Positions 43,263-52,131 of a stretch of 64,000 nucleotides of DNA are shown here, piece by piece. Every line of letters starts with the position of its first letter. Position 1 is the first letter of the stretch. Location: NCBI GenBank assembly GCA_020851565.1, contig JADZCN010000005.1:35514-99513 (forward strand), in the 5' to 3' direction. Made by a program: the position numbers and the translations under genes. This DNA comes from Acidobacteriota bacterium (GTDB lineage Bacteria > Acidobacteriota > Vicinamibacteria > Vicinamibacterales > UBA2999). A model generated the notes under the pieces. It was given only the letters and a program-made list of their open reading frames with translations, was not told where the DNA came from and did not search any database.

Positions 43263-44216
43263 ATGACACTCCTGGACTCCCTGAAATGCCACACCGTAGT
43301 CGTGGCGGACACCGGCGACATCGACGCCATCCGCCAGCACCAGCCGCAGGACGCGACGACGAACCCCTCGCTGTTGTTGAAGGCGGCGCAGCAGCCGCAG
43401 TACCGGGCACTCGTCGAGGCGGCGCGCGGGGAGGCGCAGGCGCTGGGGTTGTCGGGACACGCGGCCACCGAGGCCTTCATGGATCGGCTGGCGGTGCAGT
43501 TCGGCCGGGAGATCCTGCAGATCATCCCGGGGCGTGTCTCGACCGAAGTGGACGCGCGGTACAGCTTCGACACCGAGGGCACCATCGCCAAGGCGCGCGA
43601 GATCGTGCGGCTGTACGAAGCCGCCGGCGTCGACCGCGCGCGCGTGCTCATCAAGGTGGGGAGCACCTGGGAGGGCATCAAGGCGGCGGAGGTCCTGGAA
43701 CGCGAGGGGATCCACTGCAACCTGACGCTGCTCTTCAGCTTCGCCCAGGCCGTGGCCTGTGCCGAAGCCGGCGTCACGCTCATCTCGCCCTTCGTCGGCC
43801 GCATCTACGACTGGTACCGGAAGGAGCGGGGCGCCGAGATCCCCATCGACGAGGATCCGGGTGTCCACTCTGTCACGCGCATCTACAACTACTTCAAGAA
43901 GCACGGCTACCGCACCGAGGTGATGGGCGCGAGCTTCCGCCGCGTGGAGCAGATCATCCGCCTGGCCGGCTGCGACCTGCTGACCATCAGCCCCGAGCTG
44001 CTGCGGGACCTCGCGAACACGGCTGGGGATCTCGCCCCCGCCCTCACCGTCGAAGGCGCGCGCGCCAGCGCGGAGAAGAAGATCACGCTCGACGAGAAGG
44101 CCTTCCGCTGGCTGCACAACCAGGACCCGATGGCGGTGGAGAAGCTGTCGGACGGCATCCGCCGCTTCGACGCCGACGCGCGAGCGTTGGAGCGGTGGGC
44201 GGAGGGGGTGGGATAG
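43263..44216 (+). CDS. tal: Transaldolase
   Basis: A 317-residue class I transaldolase, the TalB length. The first signature is [20 protein letters not shown]. The Schiff-base Lys is residue 131 in [44 protein letters not shown] and [12 protein letters not shown] are the usual phosphate-binding and C-terminal regions. It links the pentose phosphate pathway with glycolysis via fructose-6-phosphate, the product of the neighbouring glk-pgi fusion. ATG 43263 gives the standard start [18 protein letters not shown]. The upstream region is the 259 bp palindromic element. Confidence 0.96.
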   Translation: MTLLDSLKCHTVVVADTGDIDAIRQHQPQDATTNPSLLLKAAQQPQYRALVEAARGEAQALGLSGHAATEAFMDRLAVQFGREILQIIPGRVSTEVDARYSFDTEGTIAKAREIVRLYEAAGVDRARVLIKVGSTWEGIKAAEVLEREGIHCNLTLLFSFAQAVACAEAGVTLISPFVGRIYDWYRKERGAEIPIDEDPGVHSVTRIYNYFKKHGYRTEVMGASFRRVEQIIRLAGCDLLTISPELLRDLANTAGDLAPALTVEGARASAEKKITLDEKAFRWLHNQDPMAVEKLSDGIRRFDADARALERWAEGVG

Positions 44217-44253
44217 GACTGAAAGGGCGTGAGACGCTCGGACTGAGCGCTTG

Positions 44254-44290
44254 AACCCCCGAACCCCCGAACCCCAGAACCCCAGAACCG
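44254..44290 (+). repeat. Short AACCCCxG 8 bp repeat
   Basis: GAACCCCCGAACCCCCGAAC and further AGAACCCC units fill the gap between tal and the selenoprotein-like gene, ending 5 bp before its ATG. No ribosome binding site is visible there. Confidence 0.7.
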
Positions 44291-44294
44291 ACGA

Positions 44295-44807
44295 ATGTCC
44301 ACGATCGCCTATCCCCCCGGTTCCCCGCTCGAGGCCCTTGCGCGCGATCGTTCGACGCTTGTCGTCTTCCTCCGACACTTCGGTTGAACCTTCTGTCGCG
44401 AGGCGCTGGCCGACGTCGCCCGGGCGAAGCCGGCCATCGACGCGACGGGAACGCAGGTTGCGTTCGTGCACGCCGTCACGCCAGGTGAGGCCGACCCGTG
44501 GTTCGCACGGGCCGGGCTCGGGGACGTCCCGCGCATCAGTGATCCGGAACGGGCTCACTACCGCGCCTTTGGCCTGGGCCGGACCGGCGCCGGCGAGCTG
44601 GTGAGCCCACGGGTCTGGGCACGGGGCACCGTCTGCGCGATGGCCCACGGCTTCGGCGCGCAGCCGTCGCAGATGCTGCGCCAACTCCCCGGGGTCTTCG
44701 TGATCAGAGGGAGCCGCATCCTCGCGGCCTATCGGCACCACTCGCCGGCCGATCGCCCCGACTACCTGGCCCTCATCGCCCAAAGTACTGGCATTACAAT
44801 GCCTTGA
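44295..44807 (+). CDS. Probable selenoprotein: peroxiredoxin-like protein with UxxC motif (in-frame UGA at 44385)
   Basis: The frame from ATG 44295 is open to 44807 except for one TGA at 44385-44387 (codon 31). Read as Sec, the 170-residue protein has FLRHFG-U-TFCREALADV. Cysteine versions of this peroxiredoxin-like (AhpC/TSA_2, SelL-related) family carry Cys-x-x-Cys at exactly this place. The rest is a normal thioredoxin-like fold (VAFVHAVTPGEADPW, then QLPGVFVIRGSRILAAYRHH). Coding quality is the same on both sides of the UGA. A hairpin can be drawn directly downstream. It probably reduces peroxides or disulfides. The alternative is a nonsense mutation; selA/B/C genes are not in the window. 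Confidence 0.8.
44385..44414 (+). promoter_or_regulatory. UGA codon with candidate bacterial SECIS hairpin
   Basis: After UGA (44385-44387), GUCG at 44395-44398 can pair with CGAC at 44411-44414, closing a 12-base loop centred about 17 nt downstream. That is where bacterial SECIS loops lie. The stem is short, so this is only suggestive. Confidence 0.35.
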
Positions 44808-44859
44808 CGCTGGCGGCTGGCCCACGGGCCCGCGGCCGGGCGTAATTGGAGGCCACTTT

Positions 44860-47079
44860 ATGGCGCGTCGATTCGCGATAGGCCTGTTTTATTGCCTGCT
44901 CGTGCCGGGCTTTGCCCTGGCGCAGGGCGGCGGGGCGGCCCAGCAGCCGCCTGCCGGCCAGCAGCCCCCACAGCCGCCCCAGGAACCCGAAGAGGAGCAG
45001 CCGCCCGTCTACACCGAGGCCGTGGTCGTCACGGCGTCGAAGGTGGAGCAGCAGATCGTCAATGCTCCCGCCACGGTCACCGTCGTGTCGTCCGACACCA
45101 TCCAGAGCTCGCCCATCAACAACTACGCGGAGCTGCTGCGTGAGGTGCCGGGGATGAACATCACCCAGACCTCGGCCCGCGACTACAACATCACCATGCG
45201 CGGGGCCACGTCGACGCTGGCCACCTCGCAGCTGGCGCTGCTCGACGGCCGCAGCCTCTACCTCGACTTCTTCGGCTTCATTGCGTGGGACCTGGTGCCC
45301 GTCAACGCCTTCGAGCTGAAGCAGGTGGAGGTGATCCGCGGGCCGGCGTCGGCCATCTGGGGCGCCAACGCGATGAACGGCGTCATCAACTTCATCTCGA
45401 AGACGCCGCGCGAGCTGAACAGCAACAACCTCACCATCAACTTCGGCGGCTTCAACCGGAGCCCGGCCAACGGCCAGGACCTCGACACCGGCGGCCTCTA
45501 CTCGGTGAACGTCACCCACGCCCGCGCCGTGAACGATCGGTGGGCCTACAAGCTGTCGGCCGGCTACTTCGCGTCGGACGCGTTCGCGCGGCCGACCGGC
45601 CTCATCCCGAACAGCACGGGCACGTCCTACCCGGCGTTCTCGAACCAGGGCACCTCGCAGCCCAAGTTCGTCGGCCGCGCCGACTACGACGATCCGGACG
45701 GCGCGTTCAAGCTCGTGCTGGAGGGCGGCTACTCGGGCACCGACGGCATCATCCACACCGGTATCGGCCCCTTCGACATGACGGGCGTCCACCTCAGCTA
45801 CGGGACGATGCGCTACACGCGCGGGGCGTTCAAGTTCAACTTCTTCACGAACATCCTGAACGGCAAGGCCAATGCGCTGCTGGCGATTGGCCGGGACGGC
45901 AACCCCATCCCGTTCGAGTTCGACACGCGGACGTTCGACGTCGAGCTGGGGCACGTGAAGACCATCGGCACGCGCCAGGTGATCACCTATGGCGGCAACC
46001 TGCGCCGGAACGACTTCGAGCTGTCGATCGCGCCCCGCGGCTCCGACCGCACCGAGGTGGGCGGCTACATCCAGGACGAGATCTTCATCAGCGACAAGTT
46101 CCGCTGGAACATCGGCGCGCGCGTGGACAAGTTCGCGAACATCGACGATGCGGTGTTCTCGCCGCGGACGGCGTTCATCTTCAAGCCGCAGGCCGACCAT
46201 GCCATCCGCCTGTCGTTCAACCGCGCGTTCCGGGCCCCGTCGCTCATCAACAACTACCTGGAAACCTCCATCGTCAACCAGCTGAACCTGGGGTTGGTGA
46301 ACCCGCTCTTCGCCGGCCGCGTCTACAACTTCCCCGTGGCCGCCGTGGGCAACGAGGACCTGGTGCAGGAGAGCACCAATGCCCTGGAACTGGCCTACAC
46401 AGGCGTCATCAACAACCGGGCCACGGTGTCGGCGGCGGTCTACTGGACGAAGAACACCGACGAGATCTTCTTCACGCAGACGGCGCGCTACCGCGCCGCG
46501 AACCCGCCGCCGGGCTGGACCCAGGCCCTGGCGCCGCTGCCCGCGGCGGTGGCGCTGGGCGTGCTGGAGGTGCTGCCGCCCTCCTGCCTCACGCTGCCGC
46601 CCGGCACGCCGTGCACGACCGGCGGCCTGCCGTCAGAGTTCAGCTATCGCAACCTCGGCGAGGTCATCAACAAGGGCTTCGAGCTGGGGGTGGACGGCGC
46701 CGTCAGCCAGGCGCTGAACGTGTTCGCCAACTACTCGTACCAGGCGAAGCCGGATCCGGACTTCGACATCTCGGAGGTGAACCTGCCGCCGCAGAACCGC
46801 TTCAACCTGGGCTTCAACTTCACCCAGGGACGGTTCACCGGGAACATGTCCTACACGTGGGTGGACGAGGCGTACTGGCAGGACGTGCTGGATTCGCGCT
46901 TCCACGGCCCCACGGATGCCTACTCGCAGGTGAACGGGGCCTTCGGCGTCCGCTGGGGTGGCGACAGGCTCATCACCACCGTGAAGGTGATCAACCTGCT
47001 GAACGAGGACATCCAGTCCCACGTGTTCGGGGACATCCTCAAGCGGCAGGTTATCGGAGAGGTGAGGGTGACGTTCTAG
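44860..47079 (+). CDS. TonB-dependent outer membrane receptor
   Basis: A 739-residue receptor. The signal peptide (FAIGLFYCLLVPGFALAQ) is followed by a Gln/Pro-rich linker and the TonB-box-like segment TEAVVVTASK. The plug domain spans about 60-180 (PATVTVVSSDTIQSS, LLREVPGMNI, GANAMNGVINFISK). The remainder is a 22-strand-type barrel ending in the outer-membrane signature VRVTF. It imports a siderophore, cobalamin, glycan or similar ligand; the substrate cannot be told from sequence. The ATG follows TTGGAGG at a good distance. It stands alone, with repeats on its 3' side. Confidence 0.95.
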   Translation: MARRFAIGLFYCLLVPGFALAQGGGAAQQPPAGQQPPQPPQEPEEEQPPVYTEAVVVTASKVEQQIVNAPATVTVVSSDTIQSSPINNYAELLREVPGMNITQTSARDYNITMRGATSTLATSQLALLDGRSLYLDFFGFIAWDLVPVNAFELKQVEVIRGPASAIWGANAMNGVINFISKTPRELNSNNLTINFGGFNRSPANGQDLDTGGLYSVNVTHARAVNDRWAYKLSAGYFASDAFARPTGLIPNSTGTSYPAFSNQGTSQPKFVGRADYDDPDGAFKLVLEGGYSGTDGIIHTGIGPFDMTGVHLSYGTMRYTRGAFKFNFFTNILNGKANALLAIGRDGNPIPFEFDTRTFDVELGHVKTIGTRQVITYGGNLRRNDFELSIAPRGSDRTEVGGYIQDEIFISDKFRWNIGARVDKFANIDDAVFSPRTAFIFKPQADHAIRLSFNRAFRAPSLINNYLETSIVNQLNLGLVNPLFAGRVYNFPVAAVGNEDLVQESTNALELAYTGVINNRATVSAAVYWTKNTDEIFFTQTARYRAANPPPGWTQALAPLPAAVALGVLEVLPPSCLTLPPGTPCTTGGLPSEFSYRNLGEVINKGFELGVDGAVSQALNVFANYSYQAKPDPDFDISEVNLPPQNRFNLGFNFTQGRFTGNMSYTWVDEAYWQDVLDSRFHGPTDAYSQVNGAFGVRWGGDRLITTVKVINLLNEDIQSHVFGDILKRQVIGEVRVTF

Positions 47080-47094
47080 GCTGTGCGCCGCCCT

Positions 47095-47356
47095 GTCCAT
47101 TGATGATTGCTGATTGGTGATTGACGATTCATTGGGCGATTGAGCGAGTGAGTCATTGGGCATTGGAGTGGTGATTGAGGCACTGGCGATTGGGTGATTT
47201 GTGATTCGCCGCTGTCCCGCCGGGCCGCCGGGACACTCGCCGCCGCGAGAATGGCCCAGTGGCCCAATCGCTCAATTCCCCAATCCAACGTCAAGATGCC
47301 TCAGTCATCAATCGCCCAATGAATCGTCAATCACCAATCGGCAATCGCCAATGGAC
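47095..47356. repeat. 262 bp palindromic element, copy 2
   Basis: Ends are GTCCATTG...CCAATGGAC, with ATTGGTGATTG-type arms inverted about a centre TGTCCCG...CGGGACA and the adjoining conserved CGCCGCCGCGAGAAT. Centre and ends match copy 1 at 42966. It lies between convergent genes (TonB receptor and binding protein). Confidence 0.85.
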
Positions 47357-47434
47357 AGCGCGCGGCCGGCGCCTCCCGGCGCGTGGGATCTCACGGCGCG
47401 AAGCGACGCCCACGCGGCGCAGCCGCGCCCTGGG
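47357..47434. repeat. GC palindrome block, left flank of the binding-protein gene
   Basis: Contains 47408-47429, which is the exact 22 bp inverted copy of 48497-48518 on the other side of the gene. The block is composed of short palindromes such as GCGCGGCCGGCGC. Confidence 0.7.
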
Positions 47435-48475
47435 TCATTGTCCGAGCGACGTGATGCGCTCGTTGATGGGCGGCAGGAACTCGTCGTTGAAGATCTCCAG
47501 GATGCCGGGCACGCGCTGGAGCTTGCGGGTCTCCACAATCTGAACGATGTTCGCCGCGAGGCGGCCGGGGTCCACCTCGCCGATGCCGATGCGCTGGCCT
47601 TCGGGATGGGCCATCTCGCCGTCCAGGGTGTCCTGCAGGCGCGCGCGCTCGATGGCGCGATCGATCTTCGGATCGCGCTTCGCCACCGCGTCGATGGCCG
47701 AGTCGGGCTGGAGGATGGCATCCCGGAGCCCCCGCGTGAACGCGCGCAGCATCCCGCGCAGCAGCTCTGGCGACTCCGCCACGAGGCGCCGGCTGACCAT
47801 CACCGTGCTGCCGTAGAACTCCGTCATCAGGTCTTCGTACTTGAACAGCTTCAACTGCTTCCCGGCGTCAATCTTCGCGGCCGTCGCGGCGGCGCGGATG
47901 GTCGAGGCGTAGCCGAAGACGGCGTCCACCTTGCCGGCCAGCAGGTCTTTCAGCATGTCCTCCATGCTGGCCTCGGACGTGTCGATGGTGATCTCGTCCG
48001 GATCCACCCGCGCGTGTGCGGCATACACGCGGAAGGTGTTGAGCGCGACGTCGGTGGCGTGGCCGACGATGCGGCGGCCGAGCAGGTCGTAGGGGAGCTG
48101 GATGGGGCCGTCGGCCTTGACGACCAGCGCGGACGGCGTGCTGTTGAAGACCATGTAGACGCCGACCGGCGACTTCCCGGGCTCGAGTGAGACCAGTTCG
48201 ATGAGCGCGTTGACGTCGCCGTAGGCCACGTCGAAGCCTTCCTCCATCATGCGGTTCGCAGCCGTGTAGGCGCCGCGTCCGGCGGTGAACGTGACGCTCA
48301 CGCCGGCTTCCTTCAGGTAGCCTCTGTCTTCGGCGAGCAGGAAGAACGAGTTGGCCCCGGAGTAGCCGGAGTTGAGCAGCATCCGCAGCGGGCGGGCCTG
48401 GGTCCGGGCCGGCCAGGCCGCCGCCGCCAGCGCGCCAGCGGTCAGCGTCATCACGTCGCGTCGCGTGAGGGTCAT
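47435..48475 (-). CDS. Periplasmic substrate-binding protein (NMT1/SsuA-like) of an ABC transporter
   Basis: A 346-residue protein with a Tat-like signal (MTLTRRDVMTLTAGALAAAA). The SBP fold of the NMT1/THI5-like class is clear: LRMLLNSGYSGANSFFLLAE near the start, GVSVTFTAGRGAYTAANRMM and FDVAYGDVNALIELVSL. Members bind nitrate, sulfonate, taurine or thiamine precursors; the ligand is not predictable here. No permease or ATPase gene lies nearby, which is unusual. The gene is flanked by inverted GC palindrome blocks. Confidence 0.9.
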   Translation of the reverse strand: MTLTRRDVMTLTAGALAAAAWPARTQARPLRMLLNSGYSGANSFFLLAEDRGYLKEAGVSVTFTAGRGAYTAANRMMEEGFDVAYGDVNALIELVSLEPGKSPVGVYMVFNSTPSALVVKADGPIQLPYDLLGRRIVGHATDVALNTFRVYAAHARVDPDEITIDTSEASMEDMLKDLLAGKVDAVFGYASTIRAAATAAKIDAGKQLKLFKYEDLMTEFYGSTVMVSRRLVAESPELLRGMLRAFTRGLRDAILQPDSAIDAVAKRDPKIDRAIERARLQDTLDGEMAHPEGQRIGIGEVDPGRLAANIVQIVETRKLQRVPGILEIFNDEFLPPINERITSLGQ

Positions 48476-48484
48476 CGGGGGAAG

Positions 48485-48768
48485 AAAGTATCACGGGGCG
48501 CGGCTGCGCCGCGTGGGCCGCGCTTCGCTCGGTGGACGCGCCTGGCGGCGCGTGGGCACGCCTGCGGCGTGTAGGCCTCGCGTCGCTCGGTATGGGCGCG
48601 CCTGTCGGCGCGTGAGATCCCACCGAAGGCCCACCGCCCGGAGGGCGGCCTACGCGGCGCAGCCGCGCCCACGGTGCGCAGCACCGCCCACGGCGCGCAG
48701 CGCCGCCTCCACGGCGCGCAGCGCCGCCTCCCCGGCGCGCAGCGCCGCCTCTACCGCGCAGCGCCGCC
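48485..48768. repeat. GC palindrome array with five 21 bp units
   Basis: 48497-48640 holds different short palindromes (such as GGCGCGGCTGCGCC). 48660-48768 holds about five copies of a 21 bp unit around GGCGCGCAGCGCCGCC. There is no gene in the stretch. It separates ligD from the binding-protein gene. Confidence 0.85.
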
Positions 48769-50877
48769 CTACCGCAGCTGCTCCATCGCCCCCAGCAGGT
48801 CGGCGCCCGGGTCCTCGCGGACTCCTGCCCACAGGTCGCCCACGCGCTCCACGCGCGCGTACATATTCGCGATGGTGAAATCCTGCGGCGCGACGCCCGC
48901 GTCCACTTCCTCCCAGGTGAGCGGCGTCGAGACGCCCGCAAACGCGCTGGCGCGGGCGCTGTAGGCGCAGGCCAGCGTCTTGCCCTGGATGTTCTGCAGG
49001 TAGTCCACGTAGATCGTGCCGTCCTTCCGCCTGCCGACCATCCGCTGCACCGTCGCGACTTTGGGATGCTGGCTCGCGACCATCGTCGCGACAATCTGGC
49101 AGAAGAGCATGCCTGCCTGGTACGGCGTACCGGGGGGGAGCGGAATGAAGACGTGCAGGCCCTCGGAGCCCGAGGTCTTGGGATAGCCGCGCACGCCGAC
49201 GCGCTCGAGGATGTCGCGCACCCAGCGGGCCACGTCGAGGATCTGGCCGAACGTGGCGCCGGGCTGCGGGTCGAGATCGATGGCCACCTGATCGGGCGTG
49301 TCGAGCGCGTCCATGCGCGAGAACCACGGGTCCATGGAGATGGACGCGAGCTGTGCCATGTACAGGAGTGTCTTGAGGGATCCGCCCACCAGCCGCGCGG
49401 GCACGTCATCGTCCGGGAGCGTCTCGATGCGCACGCCGGACGGCACCGGCTCCGGCGCGCGGTGCTGGTAGAAGGCTTCACCCGTCACGCCGTCCGGCAT
49501 GCGCTTCATCACGAGCGGGCGATTGTCGACGACGGGCAGGATGAGCGGCGAGATGCGCGAGTAGTAGCGGAGCAGGTCGCCCTTTGTACGGGCACCCTCG
49601 GGCCAGAAGACCTTGTGCAGGTTGGTGACGTCCAGCGTGTCGCCGTCGGGCAGCGTGATGCGGCCGTTCTTGCGGGCCTTCTCGAGCGCGGTCAGCTGAT
49701 CGATGACAGCGTCCAGCGAGTCGTGGCTCGCAGCATCGGCGTCGCGTCCCCGTCCCGGCCCAAGCACCCGTGCACCCCGCACCCCTGCACCGCGCACCCG
49801 TGCACCCTGCACCCCTGCACCCTGCACCTCCTCCGCCTCCTTGTCGTCCCTCAATCCCAGGTACGCCGGGTGCCGCAGTCGTCCTTCGTCGGTCATCTCC
49901 GTGTAGCGCACTTGCGCGACCAGCTTCGGCCGCACCCAGTGCGCGCGGCGCTCCAGCGAGGCGGGCGGGTCTGCGAGCGGGCACGTCGTCGTGGCGAGCG
50001 GCGCGAGGAGGGTCCACAGTCGCTCGATTTCCGCGTGGCTGAAACCGGTGCCCACGTCCCCGACGTAGCGAAGCGGGGCGGCCTGCGGTGCGGCGCGCGT
50101 GCCAGGCTTCCTTGGCCTCGTCGCCCGAGGGGCGGCCTCGTGGACGCCCAGGACCAGGGCGCCAAAGCGGGTGCGCGTGCCCTGGGGCTCGGTGTAGCCG
50201 CACACCACGAACTCGTCCACGTTCTGCAGTTTGAGCTTTCGCCACTCGGCGCTTCGCTTGCCGGCACGGTAGGGCGATCGCGCCTGCTTCACCAGCAGGC
50301 CCTCCCAGCCCTGCTCCTTCGCCCGTGCATACAGCGCGTTGCCGCTGTCGCTGTGTTGCTCGGTGAGGCGCAGCGTGCCGGAGGGGAACGGATGTACATC
50401 CAGGAGGTGCTCGAGCGCCTGGCGTCGCTCGCTGAGGGGGCTGTCGCGCAGGTCGAGATCGCCGAAGCGGAGCAGGTCGAAGACCACGAGTGCCGCAGGC
50501 TGCTCCTCGGGCGGCAGGATGGCCTTGCTCGATCGGTAGCCCGGCACGCTCACGTGGATGCGGTGCTGGAGCCGCTGGAACCCCTGCGGGCGCCCGGCGG
50601 CGTCAAGAGCGACGATCTCCCCATCCAGCACGACGACGGCGTCGAACGCGCGGCCCCACTCGACGAGTGCCGCGACGATGTCGGGGAACTGCGCCGACTT
50701 CTCGTTGCCGTTGCGGGACCAGATCCCGACACGCGGCGTGGCGCCGCCCGCCACTTCGACAAGGGCGCGGATCCCGTCGTACTTCGGCTCGTAGACGAGC
50801 CCCGCGCCCTCGAGCGGCGGCTCGGGATCGCCTCCGACCGCCAGCATCGGCCTCAGGTCACGCGTCGGGGGGATCAT
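48769..50877 (-). CDS. ligD: DNA ligase D (ATP-dependent ligase plus LigD polymerase domain)
   Basis: A 702-residue NHEJ enzyme. Residues about 1-330 are the ATP-dependent ligase with the AMP-binding Lys32 in VYEPKYDGIRALVE, VLDGEIVALDAAG and EGLLVKQARSPYRAGKR, plus an OB domain. Residues about 395-702 are the primase-polymerase domain (NLHKVFWPEGARTKGDLLRY, catalytic Asp in QVAIDLDPQPG, and the conserved SGSEGLHVFIPL). There is no phosphoesterase domain. Between the two, residues about 348-375 (QGAGVQGARVRGAGVRGARV) come from a 15 bp repeat. Ku is not in the window. It repairs double-strand breaks. Confidence 0.95.
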   Translation of the reverse strand: MIPPTRDLRPMLAVGGDPEPPLEGAGLVYEPKYDGIRALVEVAGGATPRVGIWSRNGNEKSAQFPDIVAALVEWGRAFDAVVVLDGEIVALDAAGRPQGFQRLQHRIHVSVPGYRSSKAILPPEEQPAALVVFDLLRFGDLDLRDSPLSERRQALEHLLDVHPFPSGTLRLTEQHSDSGNALYARAKEQGWEGLLVKQARSPYRAGKRSAEWRKLKLQNVDEFVVCGYTEPQGTRTRFGALVLGVHEAAPRATRPRKPGTRAAPQAAPLRYVGDVGTGFSHAEIERLWTLLAPLATTTCPLADPPASLERRAHWVRPKLVAQVRYTEMTDEGRLRHPAYLGLRDDKEAEEVQGAGVQGARVRGAGVRGARVLGPGRGRDADAASHDSLDAVIDQLTALEKARKNGRITLPDGDTLDVTNLHKVFWPEGARTKGDLLRYYSRISPLILPVVDNRPLVMKRMPDGVTGEAFYQHRAPEPVPSGVRIETLPDDDVPARLVGGSLKTLLYMAQLASISMDPWFSRMDALDTPDQVAIDLDPQPGATFGQILDVARWVRDILERVGVRGYPKTSGSEGLHVFIPLPPGTPYQAGMLFCQIVATMVASQHPKVATVQRMVGRRKDGTIYVDYLQNIQGKTLACAYSARASAFAGVSTPLTWEEVDAGVAPQDFTIANMYARVERVGDLWAGVREDPGADLLGAMEQLR
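49766..49832. repeat. 15 bp repeat array forming the LigD interdomain linker
   Basis: GCACCCCTGCACCCT-type units alternate 8 and 7 bp, equal to five codons. They encode QGAGV/QGARV repeats between the ligase and polymerase domains. A similar GCACCCCT array lies outside genes at 51075-51172. Confidence 0.85.
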
Positions 50878-51170
50878 GACGGGAGCAGTAGATCACGTCG
50901 GGAGGGAAAGGCGACGGGAGCGAAATGCGACGGGAGGGAACGGCGACGGGAGTGGATTGCCACGAGAGTCGGGAGTCGAGAGGGAGGCGCGTCGGGAGTC
51001 GGGAGGGACGAGTGACGGGAGCCGATGGCGTCGGGAGGGAAGCGTGGCGGGAGTCAGGAGTCGGACGTGTCCCTGGCACCCGTGCACCTCGCACCCCTGC
51101 ACTCCTGCACCCCTGCACCCTTGCACCCCCGCACCCCTGCACCCCTGCACCCCTGCACCCTTGCACCCTG
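50878..51170. repeat. GACGGGAGGGAA repeats followed by a GCACCCCT array
   Basis: From 50879 to about 51066, GACGGGAGGG / GTCGGGAG units recur at irregular spacing. From about 51075, GCACCCCT runs with an 8 bp period to the end of the neighbouring gene. No gene is present; the ligD promoter must be here. Confidence 0.85.
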
Positions 51171-51872
51171 TCAGGCAAAACGGTCCTCGAACCAGGGCTC
51201 CGCCGAGTTCGAGTAGCCGCGTGTTTCCCAGAAGCCCGGCTGATCTTCCGCGAGGAAGTCGATCCGCCGGATCCACTTCGCGCCCTTCCACGCGTAGAGC
51301 TTCGGCGTGATCATGCGGCACGGCCCGCCGTGCTCGCGGGGCAGGGGCTGACCTTCCCAGGTGTGCACGAGCAGGACGTCCTCTTCCACCGCACGTGCGA
51401 GCGGCAGGTTGACGGTGTAGGGGATGCGAGTGCCGGGCATGTGGTCGTACCCGGTGCACAGCACGTGTGCGGCTTCGGGAGCAGGGACGGCCAGTTCGGC
51501 CAGCGTCCGGAACCGGACGCCGCCCCAGCGGTTGTCCATGCGGCTCCAGGTGGTGACGCAGTGGAAGTCGCTCACGTCGTCCGCCTGTGGCAACGCCATG
51601 AACTGTTCCCACGTGAGCGTGAACGGGTTCTCGCAGAGGCCGCCCACCTCGAGTCGCCAGTCCGAGAGCGCGACATCGGGGAGGTCGCCCAGGTCCAGCA
51701 CGGGCCAGTTGCGGACCTCGTGCTGGCCAACCGGCAGCTTCGGCATGCCGTGGCGGTTGGCCGGGCCGGTCCCGGAAGGTTGCGCGCGCTCAAAGGCCGC
51801 GGGCGCATTCGCGCGCAGGGCCCGCTGGCGCTCGATGTAGCGGAGGCGCTTCTGGACGAGGGTGTCGGACAT
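51171..51872 (-). CDS. Sulfite-oxidase-like molybdopterin oxidoreductase
   Basis: A 233-residue protein of the oxidoreductase-molybdopterin-binding fold. The Mo-coordinating Cys lies in DVSDFHCVTTWSRMDNRWGG. LPVGQHEVRNWPVLDLGDLP starts the domain and HGGPCRMITPKLYAWKGAKW closes it. There is no signal peptide, so it is probably cytoplasmic, unlike MsrP/YedY. Substrates of this subgroup are unknown. ATG 51872 is preceded by repeats and no clear ribosome binding site. No molybdenum cofactor genes are in the window. Confidence 0.9.
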   Translation of the reverse strand: MSDTLVQKRLRYIERQRALRANAPAAFERAQPSGTGPANRHGMPKLPVGQHEVRNWPVLDLGDLPDVALSDWRLEVGGLCENPFTLTWEQFMALPQADDVSDFHCVTTWSRMDNRWGGVRFRTLAELAVPAPEAAHVLCTGYDHMPGTRIPYTVNLPLARAVEEDVLLVHTWEGQPLPREHGGPCRMITPKLYAWKGAKWIRRIDFLAEDQPGFWETRGYSNSAEPWFEDRFA

Positions 51873-51889
51873 CGGGAGTAGTCTACTGG

Positions 51890-52118
51890 CGGGAGCCGGG
51901 AGGGGACAGCGTCGGGAGGGGAACTGGGCCGGGAGGGAACTGCGACGGGAGGGGACCGCGTCGGGAGGGGAACGGGGTCGCGAGGGACTCACGACGGGAG
52001 TCGGGAGTCGGTCGAGGTGCCGTGAACGCGAGAACCCCAGAACCCGAGAACCCCAGAACCCCAGAACCCCAGAACCCCAGAACCCCAGAACCCGAGAACC
52101 CGAGAACCCCAGAACCGT
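51890..52118. repeat. GACGGGAGGG repeats and an AGAACCCC array
   Basis: CGGGAGGGGAC/GAAC units run to about 52013, followed by AGAACCCC/AGAACCCG with 8 bp period at 52027-52116. The next gene starts 14 bp later. No gene lies between 51873 and 52131. Confidence 0.85.
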
Positions 52119-52131
52119 TAGAATAAGCGGA

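Noticed and set aside
44385..44387. Simple nonsense mutation in the peroxiredoxin-like gene
   Set aside because: The UGA falls precisely on the redox Cys position and the rest of the frame is intact, so selenocysteine is the better explanation, though not proven.
48640..48768. Possible CRISPR or iteron origin
   Set aside because: Units of about 21 bp are directly adjacent, palindromic and without spacers; no initiator gene is nearby.
51862..52131. Upstream extension of the SGNH hydrolase frame
   Set aside because: It is translated repeat array (AGAACCCC and GGGAGGG units); the signal peptide starts at 52132.
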